From Perlabentimonas sp034003245 (GTDB lineage Bacteria > Bacteroidota > Bacteroidia > Bacteroidales > Tenuifilaceae): 64,000 nucleotides of DNA. Shown here in pieces: positions 8,299 to 16,851 of the stretch. Both the position numbers and the translations under genes were made by a program. The notes under the pieces are model-generated. The model worked only from the letters and a program-made list of their open reading frames with translations. It did no database searches and was not told the DNA's origin. Position 1 is the stretch's first letter; each line of letters opens with the position of its first letter. The stretch lies in NCBI GenBank assembly GCA_034003245.1, contig JAVEYY010000001.1, positions 1 through 64,000 of the forward strand, given 5' to 3'.

Positions 8299-9645
8299 AT
8301 GAAAATCACAATTAGAAACAGTGTACTAGTCATTGCTTTAGCAATTATTGCCTTTCCCTCATTTTCACAAAAAGAAAAGGTTAGCTTCTTTAGGCCAGCC
8401 GATCAACGTGGGGTTAATGTATTCGAGACGCCTAAAGGCGATACAACAACATTTAAGGGGTTACATGTACGCATTGGCGGTAGCTTTACCCAACAATTCC
8501 AAATGCTTAGTCACACCAACGAGGCAACTGCAAACGATGTTCCCTTTGGCGCAAATACGGTGAATCTTAACGCTCTTTATCCACTTAGCCCTGGTTTTAA
8601 CCTGGCCACCGCAAACCTTAGGTTCGATGTGCAGCTCGAGGATGGTATCCGCGTGGTGCTGGAGAACTACATGTCGTCGCGCCATCACCCCGAATTTTGG
8701 GTGAAAGGTGGATACGTACAAATTGACAAGCTACCCATGTTTGGTAGCCCCGACTGGTTCACTAAGCACATCACGGCTAAAGTTGGTCACTTTGGATTAA
8801 ACTATGGCGATCAGCAGTTCCGACGCAGCGACAACGGGAACACCATATACAATCCATTTGTTGGCAACTACATAATGGACGCCTTTGCCACCGAAATTGC
8901 GGGTGAGGTTTACGTTTACCCCGTTGAAAATTTATTTGTAATGGCAGGTCTTTCGAGCGGAATTATCAATGGCGATGTGAAAGATTATGGAACCCAGAAG
9001 AAAAACCCATCAATCCTTGCTAAAGTAGGCTACGACAGCCAAATAAACGATGATCTTCGTGTTAGATTATCGGCAAGTCTTTACAGCAATCCAGGAACAA
9101 CCCGTAACACGCTATACGCTGGCGATCGTACGGGATCGCGCTACTATCTAGTTGCTGAACCTGAGTACTACCGAAACTTCCGCGCTGGCGGCGCGGTAAC
9201 AGCAACCAATGCTACCGATAGGTTCACCTCGGGCCGTATAAGCCCAGAGTTCACCAATAAGGTTACCTCAATTATGGTGAACCCATTTGTTAAATTCAAA
9301 GGTCTTGAATTCTTTGGAACCTATGAGATGTCGCAAGGAATGCAGGCCGGTGAAACCGAAAACCGCAAATTCAATCAGCTTGCTGGTGAAGTAATTTACC
9401 GCTTTATGCCCCGCGAGCAGGTATTTGTGGGTGGCCGCTACAACGTGGTTACTGGAACCCTACCCGGTGCTACCGAAGACATTTCGGTCGACCGCATTCA
9501 GCTATCGCTGGGTTGGTACACCACCAAAAATCTGCTAGTGAAGTTGGAGTATGTAAATCAGAACTACAACGATTTTACTGCTACCGATTACAGGCACGAG
9601 CTCAACTTCAACGGAGTTATGGTTGAGGCAGCTATTAGCTTCTAA
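8299..9645 (+). CDS. Porin-like outer membrane protein
   Basis: The 448-residue product begins with a signal peptide ending near PSFSQ. The body consists of alternating strands and turns and finishes with VMVEAAISF, a C-terminal aromatic residue typical of outer membrane barrels. Repeated phrases such as VRIGGSFTQQFQM, NLRFDVQLEDGIRVVLENY and QLSLGWYTTKNLLVKLEY look like porins of the OprO/OprP-like superfamily, but I cannot name a specificity. It lies between two YceI-type genes downstream of the sigma-54 promoter. The context suggests that induced solute entry through the outer membrane is one output of the PhnD-like sensor circuit. Confidence 0.75.
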   Translation: MKITIRNSVLVIALAIIAFPSFSQKEKVSFFRPADQRGVNVFETPKGDTTTFKGLHVRIGGSFTQQFQMLSHTNEATANDVPFGANTVNLNALYPLSPGFNLATANLRFDVQLEDGIRVVLENYMSSRHHPEFWVKGGYVQIDKLPMFGSPDWFTKHITAKVGHFGLNYGDQQFRRSDNGNTIYNPFVGNYIMDAFATEIAGEVYVYPVENLFVMAGLSSGIINGDVKDYGTQKKNPSILAKVGYDSQINDDLRVRLSASLYSNPGTTRNTLYAGDRTGSRYYLVAEPEYYRNFRAGGAVTATNATDRFTSGRISPEFTNKVTSIMVNPFVKFKGLEFFGTYEMSQGMQAGETENRKFNQLAGEVIYRFMPREQVFVGGRYNVVTGTLPGATEDISVDRIQLSLGWYTTKNLLVKLEYVNQNYNDFTATDYRHELNFNGVMVEAAISF

Positions 9646-9654
9646 TTAAATCTT

Positions 9655-9720
9655 GATAAGGGTGTATTAAAAGTAATGTTTCCAATAAGTTCCACAAAGG
9701 ACTTTTGATACACCCTTATC
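9655..9720. other. Long hairpin between the porin and the second YceI-like gene
   Basis: GATAAGGGTGTATTAAAAGT at 9655-9674 pairs over 20 bases with 9701-9720, with a single G-U wobble and a 26-base loop. A T run is absent, so it may be an mRNA stabiliser or a partial terminator setting lower expression of the downstream gene. Confidence 0.55.
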
Positions 9721-9736
9721 TTAAAAACAAAAAACA

Positions 9737-10369
9737 ATGCTCTCAACTCTTGCAATGATTTTTATGCTCTCCTCGCTTGTGGAAACAAACACCATGAGCT
9801 ACCTCTCCTACTCCATTCAGGATGAGAGCTGGATATCTATTGCAGGGTCGAGCAACGTGAATACCTTCGAGTGCTACTCCAACAGCAATTTCACCCGGGG
9901 TAATATTATTGTTGATGCCAATGCAAGTGGAAACTCCATAGTGTTTTCCGAGGCTAAAATGGCTCTTCAAATATCCTCATTCGATTGTAAGAACCCCATT
10001 CTAAACAAAGATTTGTACCGCGCCCTGGGCGCCGATCGTAATCCAAATATCCTCATAGAACTACTCGATGCTCAGTTCAAGGAGAGCCAACCGCAAAACC
10101 CAAATTCCGGTGAATTAAAAGTATCGGTGGCTATAACCATTAACAGCAAGTGCAAGGTGATAAAAGTTCCCATAAAATGGATCAGGGTTAGCGGTAGCGA
10201 TATTAGGTTTATTGGCTCGCACGACATAAACATGACCGATTTCGATATTACCCCCCCATCGCCTGCATTTGGTTTGATCAAGGTAAGTGAGTGGATATCG
10301 ATAAACTTTAACCTCTCGGTTAAAACCAATACACCTGTTTTTGCCAATGATTTGGCCAAGGTAAACTAA
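9737..10369 (+). CDS. Divergent YceI-like exported protein
   Basis: The 210-residue product has a short hydrophobic N-terminus (residues 3-15) that may be a weak signal peptide. The body follows the YceI pattern: WISIAGSSNVNTFECYSN, then RALGADRNPNILIEL, then SHDINMTDFDITPPSPAFGLIKVSE. The last segment matches the C-terminal YceI signature DFxVxPPxxxFG. Several cysteines (FECYSN, FDCKNP, SKCKV) are unusual for the family and could form disulfides. It is the third gene of the probable sigma-54 operon and is only distantly similar to the first. The ATG chosen has no alternative with a better signal sequence. Confidence 0.72.
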   Translation: MLSTLAMIFMLSSLVETNTMSYLSYSIQDESWISIAGSSNVNTFECYSNSNFTRGNIIVDANASGNSIVFSEAKMALQISSFDCKNPILNKDLYRALGADRNPNILIELLDAQFKESQPQNPNSGELKVSVAITINSKCKVIKVPIKWIRVSGSDIRFIGSHDINMTDFDITPPSPAFGLIKVSEWISINFNLSVKTNTPVFANDLAKVN

Positions 10370-10389
10370 TCAACGGTAAACAATCTCCA

Positions 10390-11661
10390 CTAATTGTCAC
10401 TACCCTTCTCGTACATAACCCTTATTGTACTCCGGGTTTTCTGCTGAAGGTAAACACTCTTTCCGACAATTAGCTTTTCTAACACTTCTGCGCTATAGTG
10501 CCTAATCGTAAGCAGTTCAAGACCTCGGTTATACCTAACTGCAAATGTCTCGTTTAGCTCCGCGATGGCATTCGGCAAAAAGTGCTCCTCATCATCAACA
10601 CAAATAGAGAAGCTAATGGCCGAACTCTGCACCAGGTTAGCCTTTACCCGGTGATTGTATAGAATACCGAAAATCTTGCTAAGGCAATCCTCAATTACAA
10701 ACGAAAAATCGCGTGGAGTAAGCGATATTAAAACCTGGTTAGGTTTAACAATGAGGATAGGTGGATAGGCAATTCTTTTATCGGTTTGGTAAACCCGCGT
10801 ACCACCCAATGTTGGCTTAGCAAACGATTTTACGTAAAGCGATATCTGCTTATTTTGTAACGGTTTTATGGTTTTGGGGTGAATGATCTGCGCCCCGCAG
10901 TAGGCTAACTCAATGGCCTCTTTAAACGATACCTCATCGAGTTTAACTGTTTCGTTGAAAATTCGGGGATCGGCATTGAGTACACCATCCACATCTTTCC
11001 AAATAGTTACGCTCTCGGCATCGAGCAGGTTAGCCAGCAGCGCAGCGGTGTAGTCGGAGCCCTCGCGGCCCAGCGTGGTGGTATACCCATCGGCGGTTCC
11101 GCCGATAAAACCCTGCGTTATAAAAATTGAGTTCCCATTGAATGTGAACTGTTGCTTACTCAGCTCCTGCGATACCTGGTAATCAACATTCCCCTCGCGG
11201 TAGTTACAGTCGGTGCGTAAAATCCGCCTAATATCAACCCATGTATTTGAAACACCAACAGCGTTAAGGTATGTAGATATTATTTTAGTTGATATCAACT
11301 CACCATACGATACTACCTGATCGTAGGAAAAATTGTAGTTGCCAGTGGGAGAGTGCTGAAGCAAACCCTTCAACTCCACAAAGAGCTGTTCGATATCCTC
11401 GACCTTTTCGGGGCATATCTCTCCAAATAGCTCGACGGCAATTTTTAAATGATAATCTTTTAACTCCGCAAATTTCTTCCAAATACTTTGATCGCTGCTG
11501 ATGAATTGCGACAAAATACCCTCAAGTGCATTTGTGGTTTTTCCCATGGCCGACACCACCACAACCAGGTTGTTACTGTGCGAGCGGACTATTTGAGCAA
11601 GATTTTTAACACCTTCGGCATCCCTTACCGATGCGCCACCAAATTTGAAAATATTAAGCAT
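10390..11661 (-). CDS. lysC: Aspartate kinase
   Basis: The 423-residue monofunctional enzyme phosphorylates aspartate at the entry to the lysine, threonine and methionine pathway. FKFGGASVRD lies at residues 5-14. GFIGGTADGYTTTLGREGSDYTA (conserved Gly- and Asp-rich catalytic and ATP-binding part) lies in the middle, and a regulatory ACT-type region forms the C-terminal third. No homoserine dehydrogenase domain is fused. The gene is convergent with the YceI-like gene and divergent from fbp. It has the best-formed promoter of the window upstream. Which amino acid feeds back on it cannot be read from the sequence. Confidence 0.9.
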   Translation of the reverse strand: MLNIFKFGGASVRDAEGVKNLAQIVRSHSNNLVVVVSAMGKTTNALEGILSQFISSDQSIWKKFAELKDYHLKIAVELFGEICPEKVEDIEQLFVELKGLLQHSPTGNYNFSYDQVVSYGELISTKIISTYLNAVGVSNTWVDIRRILRTDCNYREGNVDYQVSQELSKQQFTFNGNSIFITQGFIGGTADGYTTTLGREGSDYTAALLANLLDAESVTIWKDVDGVLNADPRIFNETVKLDEVSFKEAIELAYCGAQIIHPKTIKPLQNKQISLYVKSFAKPTLGGTRVYQTDKRIAYPPILIVKPNQVLISLTPRDFSFVIEDCLSKIFGILYNHRVKANLVQSSAISFSICVDDEEHFLPNAIAELNETFAVRYNRGLELLTIRHYSAEVLEKLIVGKSVYLQQKTRSTIRVMYEKGSDN

Positions 11662-11703
11662 TCCTATGGATGTTGATTAAAGATATATTCCGAATAGTGG
11701 GAT

Positions 11704-11735
11704 CAAAAGTAATAATATTTCAACCATACGACAAA
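11704..11735 (-). promoter_or_regulatory. Complete Bacteroidota promoter for aspartate kinase
   Basis: On the minus strand TTTG (11735-11732), a 20-base spacer and TACTTTTG (11711-11704) reproduce the -33/-7 consensus with ideal spacing. The gene starts 43 bases further on. Confidence 0.75.
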
Positions 11736-11902
11736 ATGTGCTGTACCGATATTCCCCTCGTAATTTAGCTTAAGTTCTCAACTTGCCAACACTTATCGCA
11801 AACGTTTTAAAACAGGGAAAAAAGTTTTTATTATAAAATAATTATGCTTAAAATTGCTACCTCTTAAAAACTAAAAATCAACCCAAAAAATTAGATCGGT
11901 AA

Positions 11903-12925
11903 ATGGAAGGCTACACCATTAAAACGCTTACCCAGTTTATAATTGAGCGGCAAGCCGATTTCCCATACGCCACAGGTGAATTTACTCGACTTCTATACCA
12001 CATGGGCATTGCCGCCAAGGTAGTCCACAAAAAGATTAATAAGGCTGGCCTTGTTGATATTCTTGGTCTGGCCGGCGATGTTAACGTGCAGGGCGAGGAT
12101 CAGAAAAAGCTTGATGTCTTCGCCAACTGGCGGTTTATTCAATCGCTCAAATCGTCGAACGAGTGCTGCGGGATTGCCTCGGAGGAGAATCAGGAGATAA
12201 TTACCTTTGATGATGATCTGTCGAACGACGGGAACTACATTGTTTGCATGGATCCACTCGATGGCTCCTCCAACATCGATGTGAACGTATCCGTTGGGAC
12301 TATCTTCAGCATATACCGCCGAATAAGCCCACGGGGAACCAAGGCAGTGCTGGAGGATTTTCTCCAACCCGGATCAAAGCAGGTTTGCGCCGGATACATT
12401 ATCTACGGCTCATCAACCATGCTGGTGTACACCACTGGACATGGGGTTTTTGGGTTTACCCTCGACCCCTCCATCGGTGAATTTTGCCTTTCGCACAACG
12501 ATATTAAGACTCCCGCCGAAGGGCCATTTTACTCGATTAACGAGGGAAACTACGCCAAGATGCCGCGAGGAATACAGCAGTACATTAAATACTGTCAGGT
12601 TGAAGACAAGGCCACAAACCGCCCATACTCCGCGCGATACATCGGCTCGCTGGTTTCCGATTTCCATCGGAACCTGCTGAAAGGGGGAGTTTTCATCTAC
12701 CCTCAAACAGCATCAGCGCCCAACGGAAAATTAAGGTTGATTTACGAGTGCAACCCCATAGCATTCCTTGCCGAACATGCCGGCGGGAGAGCATCAACCG
12801 GTTCACAACGAATTCTCGACATTAAACCCACCACGCTACATCAGCGGGTTCCTTTTATTGTGGGATCGAAAAATATGGTGGAGAAAGTGGAAGAAAAGCT
12901 AATTGAATACCCCAACGGGCACTAA
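11903..12925 (+). CDS. fbp: Class I fructose-1,6-bisphosphatase
   Basis: The 340-residue enzyme hydrolyses fructose 1,6-bisphosphate to fructose 6-phosphate in gluconeogenesis. The metal-binding segment ASEENQE is at 92-98 and the signature DPLDGSSN at 117-124. The C-terminal half has the substrate-binding SARYIGSLVSDFHRNLLKGG region and LRLIYECNPIAFLAEHAGG. Length agrees with class I enzymes and not with the roughly 670-residue class III type of Bacteroides. It is divergent from aspartate kinase and ends in a strong hairpin. Confidence 0.94.
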   Translation: MEGYTIKTLTQFIIERQADFPYATGEFTRLLYHMGIAAKVVHKKINKAGLVDILGLAGDVNVQGEDQKKLDVFANWRFIQSLKSSNECCGIASEENQEIITFDDDLSNDGNYIVCMDPLDGSSNIDVNVSVGTIFSIYRRISPRGTKAVLEDFLQPGSKQVCAGYIIYGSSTMLVYTTGHGVFGFTLDPSIGEFCLSHNDIKTPAEGPFYSINEGNYAKMPRGIQQYIKYCQVEDKATNRPYSARYIGSLVSDFHRNLLKGGVFIYPQTASAPNGKLRLIYECNPIAFLAEHAGGRASTGSQRILDIKPTTLHQRVPFIVGSKNMVEKVEEKLIEYPNGH

Positions 12926-12952
12926 AATACTCCCTAAACCTAAGCTTGAGAT

Positions 12953-12991
12953 GAAGCGCATTGTGAGAAATCCAATGCGCTTCTGTATTTT
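12953..12991 (+). terminator. Terminator after fbp
   Basis: GAAGCGCATTG (12953-12963) pairs with CAATGCGCTTC (12973-12983), followed by TGTATTTTTG. It separates fbp from the convergent DUF3788 gene. Confidence 0.75.
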
Positions 12992-12993
12992 TG

Positions 12994-13416
12994 TTACTTT
13001 AGGCTCTGCTTATACCTAATCACCTTAAGTATATCTGCAAGTTGCTCCATGCAAACCACCTCAAAGGTAAGAGGGATTAGCTTACCAATGGCTTTGCCTA
13101 GGGCAAATCTTTGCTTAATATCGCCATCTATATCGAGTGTATCAATCCCTGAGGAGGTTTTCTCCGTAAAGTAGAAACTAAGCATAAACATCTGCTCCCA
13201 AACCGAAAGCCAGAATACTGTTTTCCGCTTGTACTCTACCTTGCACAGCCACGATTTTCCATCCTTGTAGAAGTTCCAAGTGGTCGTTAGGCCAAATTCG
13301 GGGCTGGTAACCCGGTTAATTAGCTCGCTGTAAACTGCATAATTGTTACCCAACGATTGGCTTATAACCTCTGGTGTGGGAGGTATGTCTGCGTCGCGAA
13401 GGAGTTGTTGTGCCAT
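12994..13416 (-). CDS. DUF3788 family protein
   Basis: The 140-residue cytosolic protein has no signal or membrane segment. The central TTWNFYKDGKSWLCKV and the following KRKTVFWLSVWEQMF match DUF3788 proteins as I recall them. The function of the family is not established. It begins 48 bases after the hutH stop on the same strand and may be the last gene of a hisS-hutH transcript. Its end meets the fbp terminator. Confidence 0.7.
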   Translation of the reverse strand: MAQQLLRDADIPPTPEVISQSLGNNYAVYSELINRVTSPEFGLTTTWNFYKDGKSWLCKVEYKRKTVFWLSVWEQMFMLSFYFTEKTSSGIDTLDIDGDIKQRFALGKAIGKLIPLTFEVVCMEQLADILKVIRYKQSLK

Positions 13417-13464
13417 AACTCGTCGATTTTTTTTACAAGTTACCCATTCTACAAATATGTTTGA

Positions 13465-14967
13465 TTATAGTATCTCGTTAATTTTTAGGGTGGTGATAAA
13501 CTCCAAACTTTTCTCCATCTCCTTGTACATCACCACATCCTGCTCAATAAACTTAACCTGCTTACGGTAAGCCGATAAAACCTGCTCTAGCTTTGGTGAT
13601 GTTTTGGCTGGGCGACGGAATTCAAGCGCTTGCGCTGCATTCAGGAGTTCAATGGCAAGAATTCGCTCCACGTTATCGACTACCCTCAAAAACTTTGTGG
13701 CAGCGTTGGCTCCCATGCTTACATGATCCTCCTGCCCGTTCGACGAAACAATACTATCGACCGAAGCGGGTGTGCATAGCTGCTTGTTCTGGCTCACCAT
13801 TGCTGCTGCGGAGTACTGGGGAATCATCAAACCTGAATTAAGACCGGGATTGGCCACCAGAAACTCAGGCAAACCGCGCAATCCAAAAATTAGCTGCGCT
13901 ACCCTGCGCTCCGAGATATTGCCCAGCTCGGCAAGGGCAATGGCGGCAAAGTCGAGACTTAAAGCCAATGGTTGCCCGTGGAAATTACCGCCCGAAAGTA
14001 CCAAATCCTCGTCGGGCCAAATGGTGGGGTTATCGGTAACCGAGTTAATCTCGGTAAGCACCAGATGGGCTACGTAGGCTATGGAATCCTTCGATGCGCC
14101 ATGCACCTGCGGCATACAGCGGAACGAGTATGGATCCTGCACATGTTTCTTGGGACGCGATATTAACTCGCTGCCCTCGAGCAGCGATCGAATATTGGCA
14201 GCGGTCTCAATCTGTCCGCTATGCGGCCGTACCGCATGAAGATTTGGATGGAAAGGCTCAATGCGCCCATCGAAAGCCTCTAGGGATACTGCGCCTATAA
14301 CATCGCTTAACTTTAGAATTCGGAAAGCTTTAAGCAAACCGTAAACCGCATGCGAGCTCATAAACTGGGTTCCATTCAGCAGGGCCAAACCCTCCTTCGA
14401 TTTAAGCTCAATGGGCTCCCAGCCAAACTCTTTAAGTACATCGGCAGCATTTCGTTTTTGGCCTTTGTAACGTACCTCACCCTCGCCGATAAGCGGTAGG
14501 AACAGATTTGAAAGTGGCGCCAAATCGCCAGATGCACCCAACGACCCGCGGTCGTATACTATGGGTAGAATATCGTTATTGTAAAAATCGGCAATACGCT
14601 GAACGGTTACCAGCTGCACACCCGAATGACCCAGCGAAAGGGCATGCGCCTTAAGCACTAACATCAACCGAACTATCTCGGGTGCCACCTCGGTGCCTGT
14701 GCTACAGGCATGCGACATCACCAGATTGCTCTGCAGCTGCGAGAGCTCATCCCTTGAAATATTCTTATTGCAAAGCGAGCCGAAACCAGTGGTGATACCG
14801 TAAATCGGAGCATTGTGGTTTTCCATTTTCCGATCGAGATACTCCCGGCAATGGTTAATTAGCTGCTGCGCCTCGGCCGATATATCCAGCTTATATCCAC
14901 CTTTCTGTAGCTCCTCAAGAATCTCGTAGGTAAGTGCCTTTGGTGATATTGAATGTATTTTGGTCAT
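13465..14967 (-). CDS. hutH: Histidine ammonia-lyase
   Basis: The 500-residue enzyme deaminates histidine to urocanate. The MIO cofactor is formed from Ala145-Ser146-Gly147 in GSLGASGDLAPLS. YGITTGFGSL near residue 56 supplies the catalytic Tyr region, and QDPYSFRCMPQVHGA is conserved as well. The frame is open five codons further from a TTG, but ATG at 14967 is preferred. None of hutU, hutI or hutG is in the window. It follows hisS after 38 bases, so both histidine enzymes may share a transcript. A tyrosine/phenylalanine lyase is a less likely alternative, because the conserved sequences are those of HutH. Confidence 0.92.
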   Translation of the reverse strand: MTKIHSISPKALTYEILEELQKGGYKLDISAEAQQLINHCREYLDRKMENHNAPIYGITTGFGSLCNKNISRDELSQLQSNLVMSHACSTGTEVAPEIVRLMLVLKAHALSLGHSGVQLVTVQRIADFYNNDILPIVYDRGSLGASGDLAPLSNLFLPLIGEGEVRYKGQKRNAADVLKEFGWEPIELKSKEGLALLNGTQFMSSHAVYGLLKAFRILKLSDVIGAVSLEAFDGRIEPFHPNLHAVRPHSGQIETAANIRSLLEGSELISRPKKHVQDPYSFRCMPQVHGASKDSIAYVAHLVLTEINSVTDNPTIWPDEDLVLSGGNFHGQPLALSLDFAAIALAELGNISERRVAQLIFGLRGLPEFLVANPGLNSGLMIPQYSAAAMVSQNKQLCTPASVDSIVSSNGQEDHVSMGANAATKFLRVVDNVERILAIELLNAAQALEFRRPAKTSPKLEQVLSAYRKQVKFIEQDVVMYKEMEKSLEFITTLKINEIL

Positions 14968-15005
14968 GGTATATAATTTCAAATGAATTAGGGAAAAGTC
15001 AACAT

Positions 15006-16373
15006 CTATTCAAAGTAGTTCATAATGCTATCGGCCTTAAGGGTTTCCTGATTACCGGTCGTCATATTCTTTATGGACACCTCACCCTTCTGCATCTCCG
15101 ATTCGCCCACAATCACCACCAACTCAATATTTTTCTTGTTGGCGTAGTCGAACTGCTTTTTCATCTTGGCGGCATCGGGGTACAGCTCTGCTGATATTCC
15201 AGCTGAGCGAAGCTTTTGAATAATAGGTAGGCAGTACGCAGCCTCCTTATCACCAAAGTTGGCGAACATCACCTGCGAGCTGGCCATCAAGCTGTCGGGG
15301 TATAGGTTAAGATGCTGCATCACATCGTAAATGCGATCGGCACCAAACGACACGCCCACGCCCGAAACATTCTTTAGGCCAAAGATCCCTGTAAGGTCGT
15401 CGTAGCGACCCCCGCCACAGATGCTGCCCATCTCCATATCGTTGGCCTTTACCTCAAAGATGGCACCCGTGTAGTAGTTTAGGCCTCGCGCCAGCGAAAG
15501 ATCCAACTCAACACTTGTGGTTAAACCCTCAACAGCCCCAAGGGTAGTAAAGATTGTTCTCATCTCGTCAATTCCCTTAAGTCCCACCTCAGAGGCAGCA
15601 AGTGCATTCGAAAGAACCTCTAGCTTCTGGGCATTGGTTCCCTGCAGCTGGATAATGGGCTGCAGCTGCTCGATGGCCTTGGGCGAAACGCCCTTGTCGG
15701 CCAGCTCGCGGTTCACGGCCTCGATACCAATCTTATCGATCTTATCGATAGCAACGGTAATATCGATTAAACGTTCGGTTTCGCCCACCACCTCGGCCAT
15801 ACCGCTAAGAATCTTGCGGTTGTTGATCTTAACCGTAGTGCTTATCCCCAACTTGCGGAACACCTCGTCGATGATTAGCACCAGCTCCACCTCGTTGAGC
15901 AGCGAGTTTGAGCCAATCACATCCACATCGCACTGGTAGAACTCGCGGTAGCGACCCTTCTGGGGTCGGTCGGCACGCCACACGGGCTGAATCTGATATC
16001 GCTTAAAGGGAAAGGTTATATCGTTCTGGTACTGCACCACAAAGCGGGCAAAGGGAACGGTAAGGTCGTACCGCAGGCCCTTCTCACAAATCTTTGTTGA
16101 CAGCGCATTGGCATTCTCAGCCGAGATGTCGGTTGGCTGAACGCCTCTGGTGAAATCGCCAGAATTTAGTATTTTGAAGAGCAGCTTGTCGCCCTCCTCA
16201 CCATACTTCCCAAGAAGCGTGGTAAGATTCTCCATGGCAGGAGTCTCGATGGGTTGATACCCATAGCCCCGAAACACTGCCTTGATGGTGTCGAAGATAT
16301 GGTTACGCTTGGCCATCTCGGCGGGCGAAAAATCGCGTGTTCCCTTGGGTATGCTTGGTTTGTTCGAAGCCAT
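15006..16373 (-). CDS. hisS: Histidyl-tRNA synthetase
   Basis: The 455-residue class II synthetase charges tRNA-His. PKGTRDFSP sits near the N-terminus. KYGEEGDKLLFKI and LRYDLTVPFARFV represent motif 2 surroundings, and the histidine-binding LARGLNYYTGAIFE and SICGGGRYDDLTG lie in the middle. The C-terminal anticodon-binding domain follows. The frame extends to a TTG at 16400, but the -7 box covers that position, so ATG at 16373 is the start. Confidence 0.95.
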   Translation of the reverse strand: MASNKPSIPKGTRDFSPAEMAKRNHIFDTIKAVFRGYGYQPIETPAMENLTTLLGKYGEEGDKLLFKILNSGDFTRGVQPTDISAENANALSTKICEKGLRYDLTVPFARFVVQYQNDITFPFKRYQIQPVWRADRPQKGRYREFYQCDVDVIGSNSLLNEVELVLIIDEVFRKLGISTTVKINNRKILSGMAEVVGETERLIDITVAIDKIDKIGIEAVNRELADKGVSPKAIEQLQPIIQLQGTNAQKLEVLSNALAASEVGLKGIDEMRTIFTTLGAVEGLTTSVELDLSLARGLNYYTGAIFEVKANDMEMGSICGGGRYDDLTGIFGLKNVSGVGVSFGADRIYDVMQHLNLYPDSLMASSQVMFANFGDKEAAYCLPIIQKLRSAGISAELYPDAAKMKKQFDYANKKNIELVVIVGESEMQKGEVSIKNMTTGNQETLKADSIMNYFE

Positions 16374-16397
16374 CTGTAAGATTTTTGTAATTGGCTG

Positions 16398-16405
16398 CAA
16401 AGATA
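16398..16405 (-). promoter_or_regulatory. -7 box of hisS
   Basis: TATCTTTG on the minus strand matches TAnnTTTG and is followed by CAGCC. It lies 25 bases before the ATG at 16373 and excludes the upstream TTG as a start. Confidence 0.65.
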
Positions 16406-16547
16406 GAAATTATTGGGGTAAAGTACAGGGAGTTTCTATTTTGTACAACATCATTACCTGCTGATTTAAGGCGAGAATAATACGACTGTCTTTAATGTAC
16501 AAAACGATACATAAATTCAATACTGTCCGACTAAAAGATGTTTTGTA

Positions 16548-16622
16548 CCTAACGGGACAATATTAGAATTATCAATTACTTATTCTACCAGTATTTAGCC
16601 CCTAACGGGACTGTACCGTTAG
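16548..16622. repeat. REP-like intergenic repeat with two CCTAACGGGAC copies
   Basis: The 478-base gap between hisS and the PiT-like gene holds CCTAACGGGAC at 16548-16558 and again at 16601-16611. The second copy forms a hairpin with the following CCGTTAG (CTAACGG 16602-16608 with CCGTTAG 16616-16622). Similar CTAACGGGAC-bearing repeats are common intergenic elements in this phylum, from memory. The remaining gap (16640-16851) shows no gene. Confidence 0.5.
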
Positions 16623-16851
16623 ACTTGCCCTTCCTGTAGGCAGGCTGCAGCAAGCAGTCACGTAATATCTGTAGAAGAAAATGAAGCACATCGCTACCGC
16701 ACGAATTTTTCTTATGGCTTTGCGGTTTAGTATCTACTAACAGAAAGCCTTATCTAGTTGTCATTTAATCGAAATTAGTTAACATTCAATTAGCTATGAC
16801 TTAACATGCAGGATTGAAACATCCTGTTCCTTTGCAAAAAAATTAACCCAT

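Noticed and set aside
16374..16400. TTG start for hisS
   Set aside because: The -7 box at 16398-16405 covers it, so the codon would lie at or before the transcript start.
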